From contig JAKUCV010003143.1 of the NCBI GenBank assembly GCA_028386065.3, positions 65,939 through 129,938 on the forward strand: a DNA stretch of 64,000 nt, in the 5' to 3' direction. Below, piece after piece: positions 46,023-57,475 of this stretch. The stretch is from Turnera subulata. Taxonomy: Eukaryota > Streptophyta > Magnoliopsida > Malpighiales > Passifloraceae. A model generated the notes under the pieces. It made no database searches, was not told where the DNA came from, and saw only the letters and a list, made by a program, of their open reading frames with translations. A program made the translations under genes and the position numbers. Every line of letters begins with the position of its first letter. Positions within the stretch are counted from its first letter, which is position 1.

Positions 46023-46614
46023 TAGCATAAAATAGATGACAGTGAGCAAATATAGAAATATTTTATATTTTTTTCCTTACAAGGAGAAATTGGGACTCTA
46101 AACCTTCATATTTCTCTCATAATATTGCACTAAGAAATAGGGACGGAGCAGGGGTAGGGGCCAGGCTCCCCTGGATCCAATATTTATATATATTTCTAGA
46201 AGTGTTTCAACAAAAATTGATTAGAGTAGTGGTTAGCAGGATGTTTGTTTCCTTGGAGAACAATGGATATTGTATACATTGATTTTATTGATTCTATAAG
46301 GACGACCGCTCCTGCACATAACGCATTATTGCAACCGGTTAAGCTTTGCTTGCACAAAGTTTTTACAAATACATTTTAGGATTTAAAAGAAGCAGCTGTG
46401 CCAAATTATAATCCCAATGACTATTAATCATTAAAAAAAAAATTTCAATCTGGAAATCAATTCGTGGGAATAACAAACATAGCCAAAAAAGGTATCAACT
46501 CATGGGAATAACAAAGAGACAAATTATTTAAAATGACTGAAAATTAGACTATTGATATAATGATCAAAGCTTATAGGACGTCATGTTGATTGTCTATTTG
46601 AAATTATGGAGATA
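46023..46614. other. Host or decayed repeat DNA
   Basis: AT-rich, with a GC-rich piece near 46140 (GGGTAGGGGCCAGGCTCCCC) of the kind seen in plant repeat consensus ends. No ORF. Confidence 0.4.
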
Positions 46615-46963
46615 CTAGTAAATTTCTCCGTGCATCACACGGACTTAGTTATATTTATTTATATATATTTAAAAAAATAAAAAAGAGATAATTTAAAATG
46701 TAATAAATTAAAAAAAATATATACTGACATGTGTAATGAGAATGAATAGAGAATAAATGATATTTATTGTACTATTAAAATATATTTAATAAATTATTGA
46801 TAAAAATAATAAAATTTAAATTTAAATGAAAAAAATAATACTAACCTGTGCAATAAAAGAGACTGAATGAGAAGTAGTGAATGAAAAAAATAGTAACAAC
46901 AGAGAATAAAAGCACATCAGTAACTAGTAACTGTTTGCTTTTAAATAGAGAGAGCATAAAAGA
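46615..46963 (-). mobile_element. Likely small nonautonomous Helitron
   Basis: Minus strand: TC start (A|TCTTTTATGCTCTCTCTATT at 46963) and a 3' end with hairpin TCCGTGTGATGCACGGA, eight bases, then CTAG followed by T at 46614. These are the hallmarks of Helitron termini inserted between A and T. About 350 bp, noncoding. The 3' end is more certain than the 5' end. Confidence 0.5.
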
Positions 46964-47230
46964 TGCACCAAATAAGATAGATTCAAATCATATCATTTCG
47001 AAATTAAAATTTTAGATAGGATAGATATAAATCTTATAATTTTTTTAAAAATATAATTTTTGATTAAAAAAAGTAATTTAAATTTCAACAAAATCAATTC
47101 TTTAGAAAGTCTACACAATGTAAGATATGATGCCAAATGGCTTTTTCACATACTTTTTAATTGCCACCTGTCATCTCTGGAATCAATTATGAGAAGTGAT
47201 GTTTTCCAGATGGCTGACGACCCAACGATT

Positions 47231-48748
47231 TGTTAGTGTAATATGCCCAAAAGCGAATCATGGATGATTATTTGTAGTCATGTATACACATTAAGGTTAT
47301 TCCAATAAGTATCGTTTATGAGATAAACGCTTGCACATACTTATAACCCTAGAATATTTCATATTCTTAAATTGTCCCTAGTCGATTATTATTATGGAAG
47401 GGTTGTAATAATAAATTAAGACTAGCGTATGTTGAGAGTTTATATGTGATATGAATTCAACATACGGGTACAAGTTGGAGAACTTGTGGACTGGACCGAC
47501 CCACATAAGAACGCTACATGGAACGTTATATGTTTTGTCGATAGCGGTTCTTATAATGTATTGTCCTTAGACCTGTGATCATCAAGGTTCCCAACATGTG
47601 AGTCATATGCTTTGATATTATTCCTGGTCATCCGTAACTGGATGGACGTAAGGGTAATCATTGGGTATATGATAAGTGTGTAGTGGGTTTTGTATGATCC
47701 AGAGGGGATTCGTCCAACCCATATAACGGGTATATTATCGGAGTGTTTCTTGATAGAGTTGAACCGTAAATGCATGGCCATGCTCGGATAATGATATATG
47801 ATATCATTGGTATCCGTTTTACCGGTTAACTCGAGGATCAAGAAACCGAGATTAAACATATGCGAGATTGACATATTCCATGTCTCGTGTTTAATCTTGA
47901 TAATGGGACGAAGGGACGATGACATGTTCCGAGGCACGTGGAATCAGTATTGATCTTGTCGTTCGGGTGGCAATGATGTGTTGCTAGACGCTGCTCTTTG
48001 CTTATAATTGTAAAATGAGATTTTACGATTATTGCCGAACGTACAAGTGCCTACAGGGTCACACACATACAGCCGTTGATTCGAGCAGGTGGTTGAACCG
48101 TGGTTGGACCATGGTTGAACCAAGGTGTGGTTGGACCGTGGTTGGACCAGGGTCGTTTTTGGGCTGGTTTGGTTCACTAAATGTCAGATTTTTGAACCAA
48201 AACATGCTGAGTTGTGTTGATAATGCTTAGTGGGAAACATGATTATGTGGAGACATAATCATGTTGCTTAGTGGACCACCATGTTGGCCATTAACTCCAC
48301 TAATGCATTATGCCTTTGAGGGTTGAGTGATCAGATCACTATTGCTCATCTTCTTCCTCACACACACTTGTTCTTGAGAGATTTTTCAGAGCTTGAGAAG
48401 AGTTCTTGAGTGGTCTGAAAAATTGAGAGAAAAACACCACACACAAAAGCTCCCGGAAACCTGTTGCTAGCACACCAGTTCGGGAGAGCTCGGGTTGAAG
48501 TCGTGAGACGTTCTTCAACCGGTTACAACGGTTCGTGTGGATACCGTAGAGGGGCGAGGCTTTTGTCTGGCTCTAGCTAATTTGGTTCTACAGTTGGGTG
48601 AAAGACCTCAACCGTTACAGATATGAAAAATTGTTATTCGGTTTAGCTCCCTTCACATGGATCCTCCATGTGTATCCGGTATTTTTGCTGCGCATACATG
48701 TTGTATTTTGTACTTTTGATTGTCAATTGCATGAGCCGGATACTTACA
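47231..48748. mobile_element. Likely solo LTR of another family
   Basis: Starts TGTTAGTGTAATATGCCC, ends GGATACTTACA, and is flanked by the 5-bp repeat CGATT (47226-47230 and 48749-48753). 1518 bp, no ORF of note. It holds a GTGGTTGGACC minisatellite (48090-48150) and a TTGAGAG/TTCTTGAG-rich stretch near 48370. Orientation not proven. Confidence 0.55.
48090..48150. repeat. GTGGTTGGACC minisatellite
   Basis: About six units of 9-12 bases (GTGGTTGAACC, GTGGTTGGACC, ATGGTTGAACC). Confidence 0.8.
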
Positions 48749-48837
48749 CGATTTTCTTAGGCTGCAGAGTAACGTCGACCCTCGCCGCGAATGCCTCCTA
48801 GCTGATCTGCCTTTGCTTCTTATTATTCTCTTTGTAT

Positions 48838-48945
48838 TCTTTTCATGAATAGTTAGTGCTCTTCCCATGACATGAGGTTGCGAGAGTAACTGAGCTCTCT
48901 CCATGTCACTTGGATGCGTACTTGTAAGATCAAAAGATAGATCTG
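48838..48945 (-). pseudogene. Remnant of a third OMA1-like last exon
   Basis: The minus strand reads LSFDLTSTHPSDMERAQLLS QPHVMGRALTIHEKNTKR, matching the C-terminal THPS...RA(Q/R)LLS segment of the copies at 23268 and 26112. The upstream part of the exon, including the zinc-ligand Glu region, is absent. The neighbouring mobile elements probably broke it. Confidence 0.75.
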
Positions 48946-49006
48946 CAAGATTGTATGATCAAGCTCTCTCCTTGTCTCTTCGTTTTGGAAGATCTTACAT
49001 CTCCTC

Positions 49007-49345
49007 CACTACTAAAAAAAGGCCATTTACTCTCGGATTTAGCAACGGATTTTAAGCGTTTTGTGACGGATTTTTGGATTTGTAACGGATTTTGTCACGG
49101 ATTAAATCCCTGATTAAACCCTTCGTTGCAAATCCAGTTGTGAGGGAATTTGTAACGGACCACTTTGCGAGGGATTTAGTCGGGAATGGTGTTTTACTAA
49201 CTATGACGGCCTCGTTTCCCTTGCAACATTTCCGTGACTAAAATCCTCACTAACGGTGGGTTTTTTTTTTCATATCCCTCACTATTTGTAAAGTAATAAA
49301 ACCCTTACAAACTAATTCCCCACTAAATCCGTCGCAAATTGTATT
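49007..49345 (+). mobile_element. CACTA transposon terminus
   Basis: Begins CACTACTAAAAAAAGGCC and is followed by subterminal repeats typical of CACTA (En/Spm-type) elements: GTAACGGATTTT, TGACGGATTT, CACGGATTAAAT, then the inverted AAATCCGTCGCAAAT near 49327. No matching TAGTG end was found in the window, and no transposase ORF is adjacent. It is a truncated or interrupted end. Confidence 0.75.
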
Positions 49346-49399
49346 TACAAAAACAAAAAAAAAGCACAATACTAATATATTAATATATGCTCCTAATTA

Positions 49400-49876
49400 T
49401 ATTTTTTTGGTACAGTATTTGATGGAATAATACAAACTTGATCAAACTTGATCAAGGTAATAATACAACTTTGGTAATAATAATACACTTTTGATAATAA
49501 TATATAGAAGAGAATAATAAATTTAGATGGAGGGAGATTGGAAGAGAAGTGTATGGAATGAGAAGAGAGTGAAGTTTATGGTTGGTTGTAAGTGTATGAA
49601 AGTGAAGGAATGAAGGAGTATTTATAGTTGGAAATGGGAGGATAAAAACAAATATGTATGATTAATTTAGAAGGATAAAATCAAAGGGATGTTATGTAAA
49701 GGAAGATGATATTAGGATTAGGACAAATGGAATTATGAAGGGTAATTAGCCAAAGAGATAATTCTAAGTAGAAGTTTGGTGTATGGGTAAAGTATTTACC
49801 GGGGTAAATTCGAGTATGGTAAAAATGAGTTTTACTGGATGGTAACAATGACATTCACCATAATTTATTTATAACA
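49400..49876 (-). repeat. 3' LTR of the minus copia copy
   Basis: Minus strand from 49876: TGTTATAAATAAATTATGGT, directly after a CAATGGGGAG purine tract. A TATA box (TATAAATA) lies at 49626-49619. The far end is placed only roughly. The sequence differs strongly from the LTR at 61061 apart from the first bases and a GATGTCATT motif. Confidence 0.6.
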
Positions 49877-50009
49877 CTCCCCATTGAATGTCATTTCACC
49901 TTTGATAGAATACGCTTAGGAAGTACTGCCTCGTTAAAAACCTTACCAAGAAAAACCCAGTGGGACAAAAACTTGGTGAAGGAAAAAAGAGTGCAGTGCG
50001 TATTCTACT

Positions 50010-53000
50010 ATCTCTGATTTTGGCATCCCTTGATATCTCGAATCCTCCATAAACCAATCCTCTTCATCAATTCTTCAAAAGTTGTAGTAGGAACTGATTT
50101 TGTAATTAAATCTGTCAGATGTCACTTGAATGATTCTTGATGTTTCTTCCCTTCAATTGGGCAATACAGCTAGCATTATCTTCATAAATCGTCGTTGGAA
50201 CATCTTCCTCGCTAACTAATCCATATGAATCTTGACTATGCTGCATCATCGATCTTAGCCAAGCACATTCTCGGCTAACTTCATGTATGAACATAATTTC
50301 TCCATTATTTGAAGAGGCAACAACGATACTTTGTTTTCTAGTCACAATGATACTTGATGTATCTGCCTTTGCTTTATGTGGATCAAATAAAAGACCTACA
50401 TCTGCAAAACCAACTAGATGCACCTTGGCCTCACAAGGTTAAAATAATTCCATATACCAAGATAATAGAATATGTATTTATAGCAAAAGCTTCAGGCTTT
50501 ATGTTACAAGCAATGCATATTGTACTTAGACAAGGTACTCCAGGACCTGTCTAATAGCACGGTATTTGGAAGCTTCTTCTGGAGTTCCAATCACTAAACA
50601 TATCAACATAAATTTATCCATACTCATAATGATCATGTAAAGATTAACTCCAAATTTTGTAATTTCCCAGAAATTAGTTGCTTCAGACAACTTGGATCCT
50701 TCAGGGATCTTCATGTATATTTCACGACTTATGGATCCATAGTAGGCTGTAAAAGCATTCATTTGATGCATTTCTAATTCTTTTCATATAATGCCAGACT
50801 TATAAAAATAATGGAATAATGTCACATTTCGTCCCTATGTTGCCCCCTCAAATTGAAATTCATCATTGTGTTGAGTTTTGATTCGTTTTGAACCCTCAGT
50901 TGGTCAATTTTTTAAGATTTTAGTCATTTTTACCGATTTTACCCCTAAATTCAGCCCTTTATTATTCAAACTAATTTACCCACCCGAAATTCGACCCAAC
51001 CCGGAACCCTATTAAAAAATCTCCAATAAACAAATAACTCTACCTCTCAACATCAAAAATTTGAAAATCATAAAAGAATACAAACTATTTTTTTAAAAAA
51101 ATTAAAAAATCATAAATTAAATTATTTTTAATTTTAAAAATTTTAAAATTTAAATATATCTTCTCCACATTTTTTTATTTTTTTCTTTCTTCTTCTTGTC
51201 CTCCTCCTCCTTCCCCTTCAACATCAAAAATTTAAATATTATAAAAAATACAAATTATTTTTAAAAATTTTAAAAACTAAAAATCATAATTTATATTATT
51301 TTTTTAATTTAAAAATTTGCAAATTTAAATTTTTTTATCTATTTTTGTTCTTATTTATTTTCTCCTTTCCTTCTTCTCCACACATCCAAAAAAAATTATA
51401 TGTTTAAAAATTTTAAATTAAAAAATAATTTACTTTAATATTTTTTATTTTAAAAAAAATTTAAAATTTTTTTGTACTTTTTTATTGATTTCTAAAATTT
51501 TGATATTGGGAGATAGAGTTATATATTTATTGGAGATTTTTTAATGGGGTTCCGGATTGGGTCGGTTAGTTGGGTCGAATTTCGGGTGGGTAAATTGGTT
51601 TGAACAATAAAGGGCTGAATTTAGGGGTAAAATCGGTAAAAGGGACTAAAACCTTAAAAAATTGACCAACTGAGGGATCAAAACCAATCAAAACTCAACA
51701 CAAGGCTGAATTTCAATTTTAGGGGGCAACACAGGGACGAATTGTGACATTAATCCTAAAAATAATTGCATCCACCACAGGGGAGCGTATCTCCTCATAA
51801 TTAATATCAGGTCATTTGGGTAAAACCTTGTGCTATAAAACCGTACTTTTATATCTCATTATCTTTTTGCACAAATACCCCTTTTATGACTGATCAATTT
51901 TACACCATCTGGTGAATGGACTACAGGTCCGAAAATTTCTCGCTTCACAAGCAAGTCCAACACAGCCTTAATTACATTTCTCTTATTTTTGGCCAATCGT
52001 TTTTGCGCCTACATTCATCAATGTAGGTTCATGATCCTCATTTTTATTTAGCGCTATATTATAAATAAAACAAATATCCCGTCGACGGTTATTCACGTCG
52101 GTTCCATCATATTCCTAACACTGTAATTGAGATCTCATCATTTTCATTTATTTCAGATACCTATGTTACTTCTGGAACTTTATCAATCTGTGTCAGAAAA
52201 CCTCTTTTGGAGGATTTTCCTCTTCTTGAGGAATTTTAATGCAAACCTCTACTGGAGGCTTTATTTTCTTACTGGGCCATCTTATCTCTTTGCTCCTTTT
52301 TCTCTATCGAGAATTTCTTTTCTTTTGGAACCGAGTATATTCTATGCTTTATGCGTACTTTAGATTCATTTGCATACTATACTTGTTCTTCTGGAACATT
52401 AATTTGAACAGGAGCATATACAGCTGGTATGGTCACACTTTTCAAATCAATAAATATGTCTGGTAATTGACTTACTAATATGTTGCAAATAAATCATCTT
52501 CTGAACTTCGTGTTCACACAAATTCGTTTGAGGATCAACAACTATATATTGATAATGTATTTCAATAATATCTTGATCCAGCTGCTTATTTTCTCCCCCT
52601 GATGTTGGGTAAACTCTTTCACCAAATTAACAATAAACAAATCTTCAATCATTAATCAATGGTTTCAATTACTTTGTAATTGATGGAGATTTTTATACCC
52701 AACATCTATTCCCAACCTTCTTTAAGGACTAATTTTACTATGCTGTGGTGGAGCATTATATACTGTATAACCAATGGTCCGAAGATGGGTGTTACTAGTG
52801 ACCATGAACCAATTAAATGGGGAGACCTTTTGTTTGGCTTGATGCACATAAGTGTTGCTGCATGTAAAATACCATTTTCTCAAACGGTAATATTTCATTA
52901 ACAATGGTCCTGCAATCAATTATCAATATTCCCCCAGATCAATTTGGGTTTATTTCCAATGATATACATTATCCATTGAAGAAATATACAAGCATTATCT

Positions 53001-53360
53001 AGACATATAGTCTAATAACATAAGTAGGGATATGTACCCGCAAGTGGCTTAATCATCAAAATAAGTTCGCACCATGCCAACTTGCGTCACACAATAGACC
53101 ATCTAGTCGATGCATCGTAAAAATTACCTAGATGGTCAACACGGCGGATTTATTAGTCCGTGTACATGTCTCTGAATTATTTTCAAACTTGCTGGTGATT
53201 CTAGGCTAATCTCATCTTAGGAAGGCCGTATAATTAATTTCGCAGCAAACAAACACGTGGAAATTCATTGATTGTAAAACTTTTGGTTTTTCAATGAATG
53301 ACCAAATAAATTTCGTGCATCATTATTGACCTGGGATGGCCCATCCGGTCATGCCAAACA
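50010..53360 (-). pseudogene. Decayed copia pol (integrase, RT, RNase H)
   Basis: Recognisable pieces on the minus strand, from the 5' side: an integrase-like LGHPG...MMH region near 53330; PQRRLGIYVG-like sequence near 52710; RT pieces near 52000-51770 (AQGF...Y(S)PVVDAI region); 50771-50526 with MHQMNAFTAYYGSISREIYM KIPEGSKL (RT, upstream of the catalytic YVDD region, which is missing); and RNase H at 50423-50115 with VGFADVGLLFDPHKAKADTS, SRECAWLRSMMQ and YEDNASCIAQLKGRNIK. Stops and deletions throughout. Not functional. Confidence 0.8.
50813..51756. mobile_element. MULE-like fold-back element inside copia RT
   Basis: 944 bp with long inverted arms: left GGAATAATGTCACATTTCGT and right, on the other strand, GGATTAATGTCACAATTCGT. 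A perfect 10-bp target duplication TAAAAATAAT lies at 50803-50812 and 51757-51766. The uninterrupted site survives in the opposing copia copy near 60230-60245. The AT-rich centre has no ORF. The same GGATTAA terminus is seen at 36439 and 3575. Confidence 0.88.
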
Positions 53361-53650
53361 ACAAGTCCATGTACCAACTTCAAGTTGGTACCAGCTTCAG
53401 GCTGCTATTTATGTGCCAGCTTCAGGCTGGATATAATAACTTAGAAAAATTATTCACCAGCTTCTGGCTGGTGCATATAAGCTATAAATCACATATCTAT
53501 CTGCCAACTTCTAGTTGGTCTCAACTTCGGGCTGTGCAAACTGTGTATTTAAACACCTAAAATTGCTAGCTTCAGGCTAGTGCATTCCAGTTTCTGGCTG
53601 GATATGGTAAGTTTCAATTACTCAATTGCTAGCTTCAGGCTGCAATACAT
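53360..53650. repeat. NNGAA-loop hairpin array, copy 1
   Basis: About ten imperfect palindromes spaced 20-40 bases apart, such as CCAACTTCAAGTTGG, CCAGCTTCAGGCTG, CCAGCTTCTGGCTGG, CCAACTTCTAGTTGG and CTAGCTTCAGGCTAG. On the other strand each is a stem of 4-6 bp closing a five-base NNGAA loop. Stems differ but stay paired. Confidence 0.85.
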
Positions 53651-53952
53651 GTGTCAATATTAGGCTTATTTCTGCCACTCATGTCGGAAAAGATCAGAAT
53701 TATTGAGCAATAATTAAAGTAGTGGCAAACTATTTCAAAAACAAACCTCGAAGATTGAAAAGCTTTTGAGTTTACTGATAAATAATGCAAAGTTTTTAAT
53801 TAACAAAAAATCTTCTGGATTTTTTCGGAGACAGAAAAAGAGTCCACATTTGAAAAACTGACACCTAGCTGTCTAATCTCAGACAATAAGAAGGGAAGGC
53901 GGTTGAGACAGGAAGATGCAGAAAACTCAGAAAACTCAATAAGACAAGAAAA

Positions 53953-54636
53953 ATTCCTTTCCCAGCTACTATTTTCTTTGTTGAGGGTGCCTCTCTAGGA
54001 AGAAGGAATAGGTTAGCTTATAGCATGGTGAATGAGCAGCAAGAGGAATTACCGAATGATTTGGCGAGAATTCCTCATTTAGTGTTTGTTGATGAACTTT
54101 ATTCATCTAGGTTCTTTGTAACTCCTATGGAAGAAACATTCTTTCTAGAGGACCAAAGCAATCTAAGGGCTTCCTTTTATGGCTCGGCTAACTCTATTCT
54201 ATTTTTCATATCTAATAGACTGCAGGATTTTCAGCTAGAGTCTTCATGTCAAATTTTAAATCAAACCAATTATTATCAGGTTTCCATGATGGCTCGGAGC
54301 GTCCCAAGGGTGACTGGGTTACCACCTACATGGCCTAAGGTATGACTTCTACTATGGAATTGCAGGGGTGTAGCAAGAAGGTCCCAAGATTTTGTGCGTA
54401 CCTTAAGGGATCTGAAGAATCAGTACAGGCCCAACATGGTACTGATTAGTGAGACTTTGCGGCAAGCAGGAGAAAATCATGGTGTAATCCCACTCTGTTT
54501 TCCTGCAACGAATCGGTTTGAGATACCTGGAGAAAACAACATGGGTGGTATGTGGTTCTCCTGGAACGACAGTGTTAGGGTCAACATCAACAACGAGGCT
54601 CAGAGTTTTAGAGTCAATGTTGTACCCAACAGATAA
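53953..54636 (+). pseudogene. Antisense gene 2 homologue, copy in minus copia
   Basis: 684 nt, the same length as 32491-33174 and alignable without indels. The ATG is changed (ATT at 53953). One stop interrupts it: WPKV*LLLWNC, a TGA where the other copies have CGA, a change expected from methyl-cytosine deamination. Before it, VFFVEG-like FFVEGASLGRRNRLAYSMVN and LVFVDELYSSRFFVTPMEET; after it, the truncated EEP part NCRGVARRSQDFVRTLRDLK and GGMWFSWNDSVRVNINNEAQ. It is antisense to the copia element and lies upstream of its pol. Confidence 0.85.
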
Positions 54637-55010
54637 ATATCTGTATAAACTTATGTATGAGGACAATTCCACTTTGAATGTTCTCCAGTTATGCATCCAT
54701 TATGCAATAATAATATGCACATTTTCCCTTTGCCATTAAAACCTCATCCAGGGCCATAAGCACAATTAATTATACTGTCTTATTCGCTTCAGGGAATAGA
54801 GTAGAGTCAATTCAATGGGATCTATAATAATCTCTTTTACGATTGTAAATGGGGGTTTCTGTACTCTTCAAGAGTATTAGCTTTTCCAGAGCGTAAATAT
54901 ATGATCTTCTAGATCATAGTAAAGCATGCGTTCTTCAGGAACATATTCAAACTGATGCTCTTCTGGAGCGTATTAATTTTTTTTTTTATTTCGAGATTGT
55001 ACTATCACAT

Positions 55011-55085
55011 GTTATGTGAAATAGTTGACATCCACCCATGTAATTCTCCCCCTTGGATGTCAACTTGCATTGTCTTCAGGACAAA
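55011..55085 (-). repeat. LTR-start-like motif inside the element
   Basis: The minus strand reads GACATCCAAGGGGGAGAATTA then GTGGATGTCAACTATTTCAC. This looks like a polypurine tract followed by an LTR start, yet it lies between the leader and the antisense gene. Equivalents lie at 57071-57115 and 62211-62260 on the plus strand. Confidence 0.5.
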
Positions 55086-55479
55086 TGCCTGAGCCATTAT
55101 TCTAGAAATGATGATAAAATGTTGTAAAGTAAATAAAATAAAATAAAAAATAGCACATAATAATAAAACTGAAACATAAATTAAAATTATTCAATATATA
55201 TTGGCTTGCACCTTCAGGGTAAGCAAGATAATAACAGTATCCATCATCGGATGGTCATACAATATCCATCTTCTAGTGGTCATAAAATATCCACATTCTG
55301 GTGGTCATACAACATCTTTCTTCAATTTTCCTCAAAGATCTGCGGGATCTTTTGGTAGTAAGACATCCAGTCTTTGCTGCATATTCGCTTTTTATTGCGT
55401 CTGCCAGACAATTTGCATTTAAAATGCATTCAATGTCTATAACAAATTTCTTCCGGAAATTTTAAGGGCCTTCAATTAA

Positions 55480-55790
55480 CATAATTCTAAAATTTAAATA
55501 AATAAAAGACTTAATTAAAATAAATAAACATGGTCCTTTTATAAATTAGCCCAGTCAAAAATAAATAACCAAAAATTAAATACGATGGGCCTTATATGAG
55601 CCCAAGAATAACGTAAATGAAATTAAAGCGAAAATTAAATACAATGGGCCTTGTACGAGCCCAATCAAAACGTAAATGAAAACGAGAAATTAAATATAAT
55701 GGGCCTTTTTGTAGCCCAATAAATAACCGAAAATTAAAGCCAATGGGCCTTTTATGAGCCCATTTATAATTTAAATAAAAATATAAATAT
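55480..55790. repeat. GGGCT...AGGCCCAT repeats, copy 1
   Basis: Five or so spaced pairs of TGGGCT and AAGGCCCAT-like motifs (here ATGGGCCTT...GAGCCCA) at 55-65 base intervals. Copies 2 and 3 lie at 56120-56640 and 61550-61775. The motifs match the plant site II (TGGGCY) element bound by TCP factors. Whether they act is unknown. Confidence 0.6.
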
Positions 55791-55935
55791 AAATTAAATA
55801 CAAGCATAATAATAGATATAATATACACCTACTCGATAAATCTTTCGGCAATAATAATGGCATAATAATAAAGAATATATAATATATATATGCTTACTCG
55901 ATAAATCTTTCAGCAATAATAATAGCATAATAAAA

Positions 55936-56055
55936 AAAAAGGAAGAGAAGAGAGAAAAAAAAAGAAAGGGAAGAAAGAAAAAGAGAAAAAAATGAAGAAA
56001 AGGGGAAAGGTTGGAAATATATATACCGGAATAGTAACCGGATATTAATATGCTA
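55936..56055. other. Junction of the two opposing copia copies
   Basis: A polypurine tract (55938-56012) and a TATATATACCGG stretch separate two inverted copies of GCTGAAAGATTTATCGAGTA (about 55895 on the minus strand, about 56078 on the plus strand). The tract is probably the leader of the minus element. Confidence 0.5.
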
Positions 56056-56741
56056 TATATTATATATTATTGCTGAAAGATTTATCGAGTAAGCATATTT
56101 TACGTATTTTTATATATTTAAATTCCGATTGGGCTATTAAAAGGCCCGTAGCATTTAATTTTCCTGCACGGTGAACATTGAATTTGGCCGGAATCCGGCG
56201 ACCGTGAACAGTGTTCGGTCGGAATCCGGCGAACCCAGAAGTGTTTGTCCGGAATCCGACGTCTCGAGATTTTCCCGATAGGCCCAGAAGTGTTTGGCCG
56301 GAATTCGATACCTTGGGATTTTCCCGGCAAGCCCGAAAGGCTATTGAATTTATTTTATTTTTTTATTTATATTAAACTTGGGCTCATATTAGGTCCATTA
56401 CATTTTAATATTCTGTTCTTTACATTTTAATTGGGTTCATATAAGGCCCATTGTATTTCATTTTTCGTTTTAATTTCTTTACGATTTTATTGGGCTCGTA
56501 TAAGGCCCATCGCATTTACTTTGCGACAATTTAATTTTTAATTGGGCTAATTTATGTAAGGCCCATCGCTTTTAATTTTTCGGTTATTTAATTCTTCATT
56601 GGGCTAATTACGAAAGGCCCATGTTGTTTACATTTACTTAAGTTTTTAATTTTATTTAAATTATGTTATTCGAGACCCTTATAATTTCCAGAAGAAATTT
56701 ATTATGGGTATCAAATGCGGACAGGAATTTACATGATAATA

Positions 56742-56834
56742 GTCTGGCAGACTAAATATAAGAGTCCAGCAGACTCAATAAAAGAAAATACAATGAAGAC
56801 TGGAAGTCTTACCGTTCAAAAGATCCTGAAGATC
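56742..56834. repeat. Run of short hairpins in the leader
   Basis: AGTCTGGCAGACT (56743-56755), GAGTCCAGCAGACTC (56762-56776), AAGACTGGAAGTCTT (56796-56810) and GATCCTGAAGATC (56822-56834): four perfect stems with five-base loops. Confidence 0.85.
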
Positions 56835-57144
56835 CTTCAAAAGAAAATCAAAAATAAAAACTATTACCACCAGAAGATGGAAATTATATGACCACCAGAA
56901 GGTGGATATTATACTTGCTTACTCTGAAGGAGCAATTCATTTTATATTCAATTTATTTTATGTTCAGTTTCAATTATTACGCATTGCGATTTATTTTATT
57001 TACTTTTCTGTACTTTATAATTGTTTCTAGCATAATGCCTCAAGCATTAGTCTCGAAGACAATGCAAAATTGACATCCACAGGGGGAGAATTATATGTGT
57101 GGATGTCAATATAACATATTATGACATCTCGAAATGAGAAAAAG

Positions 57145-57262
57145 ATTAACGCGCTCTAGAAGAGCATAAATTCGAATATGTTCCTGAAGAACGCATGTTT
57201 TAAATATGATCTAGAAGATTGCATATTTACGCTTTGGAAGAGCATATACTCTTGAAGAGTAC
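57145..57262. repeat. Run of short hairpins near the antisense gene
   Basis: GCTCTAGAAGAGC, GTTCCTGAAGAAC, a GATCTAGAAGATT variant, GCTTTGGAAGAGC (one G-T pair) and ACTCTTGAAGAGT. Homologous runs lie at 54850-54975 and 62301-62407. Confidence 0.85.
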
Positions 57263-57475
57263 AGACACCCCCAGTAATAAAATGAATTATTATGGATCCT
57301 GATGAATTGACTCTGATCTATTCCTTGAAGCGAATAAAACAGTATAATTATTTGTGCCTGTGGGCGTAAATGAGATACTAAATGGAAAAGGCTCAAAGCA
57401 AACATGCATATTATTATTGCATAAACGGATACATAACTGGAGAACATTCAAAAAGAATGGTTCTCATACATATGT

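Larger units (their letters stand above)
49400..55935 (-). mobile_element. Ty1/copia-like element, minus copy
   Basis: In minus orientation: leader region near 55900, antisense ORF (53953-54636, plus), hairpin array (53360-53650), decayed integrase, RT and RNase H (53360-50010), purine tract (from 49877), then the 3' LTR from 49876 downward. Pol has many stops. A fold-back element at 50813-51756 interrupts RT. It faces the plus-strand relative at 56056-61060 head to head. The left limit of the 3' LTR is uncertain. Confidence 0.75.

Noticed and set aside
52127..53560. Several 60-80 residue plus-strand frames
   Set aside because: They are shadows of the decayed minus-strand copia integrase and RT region and of the hairpin array.
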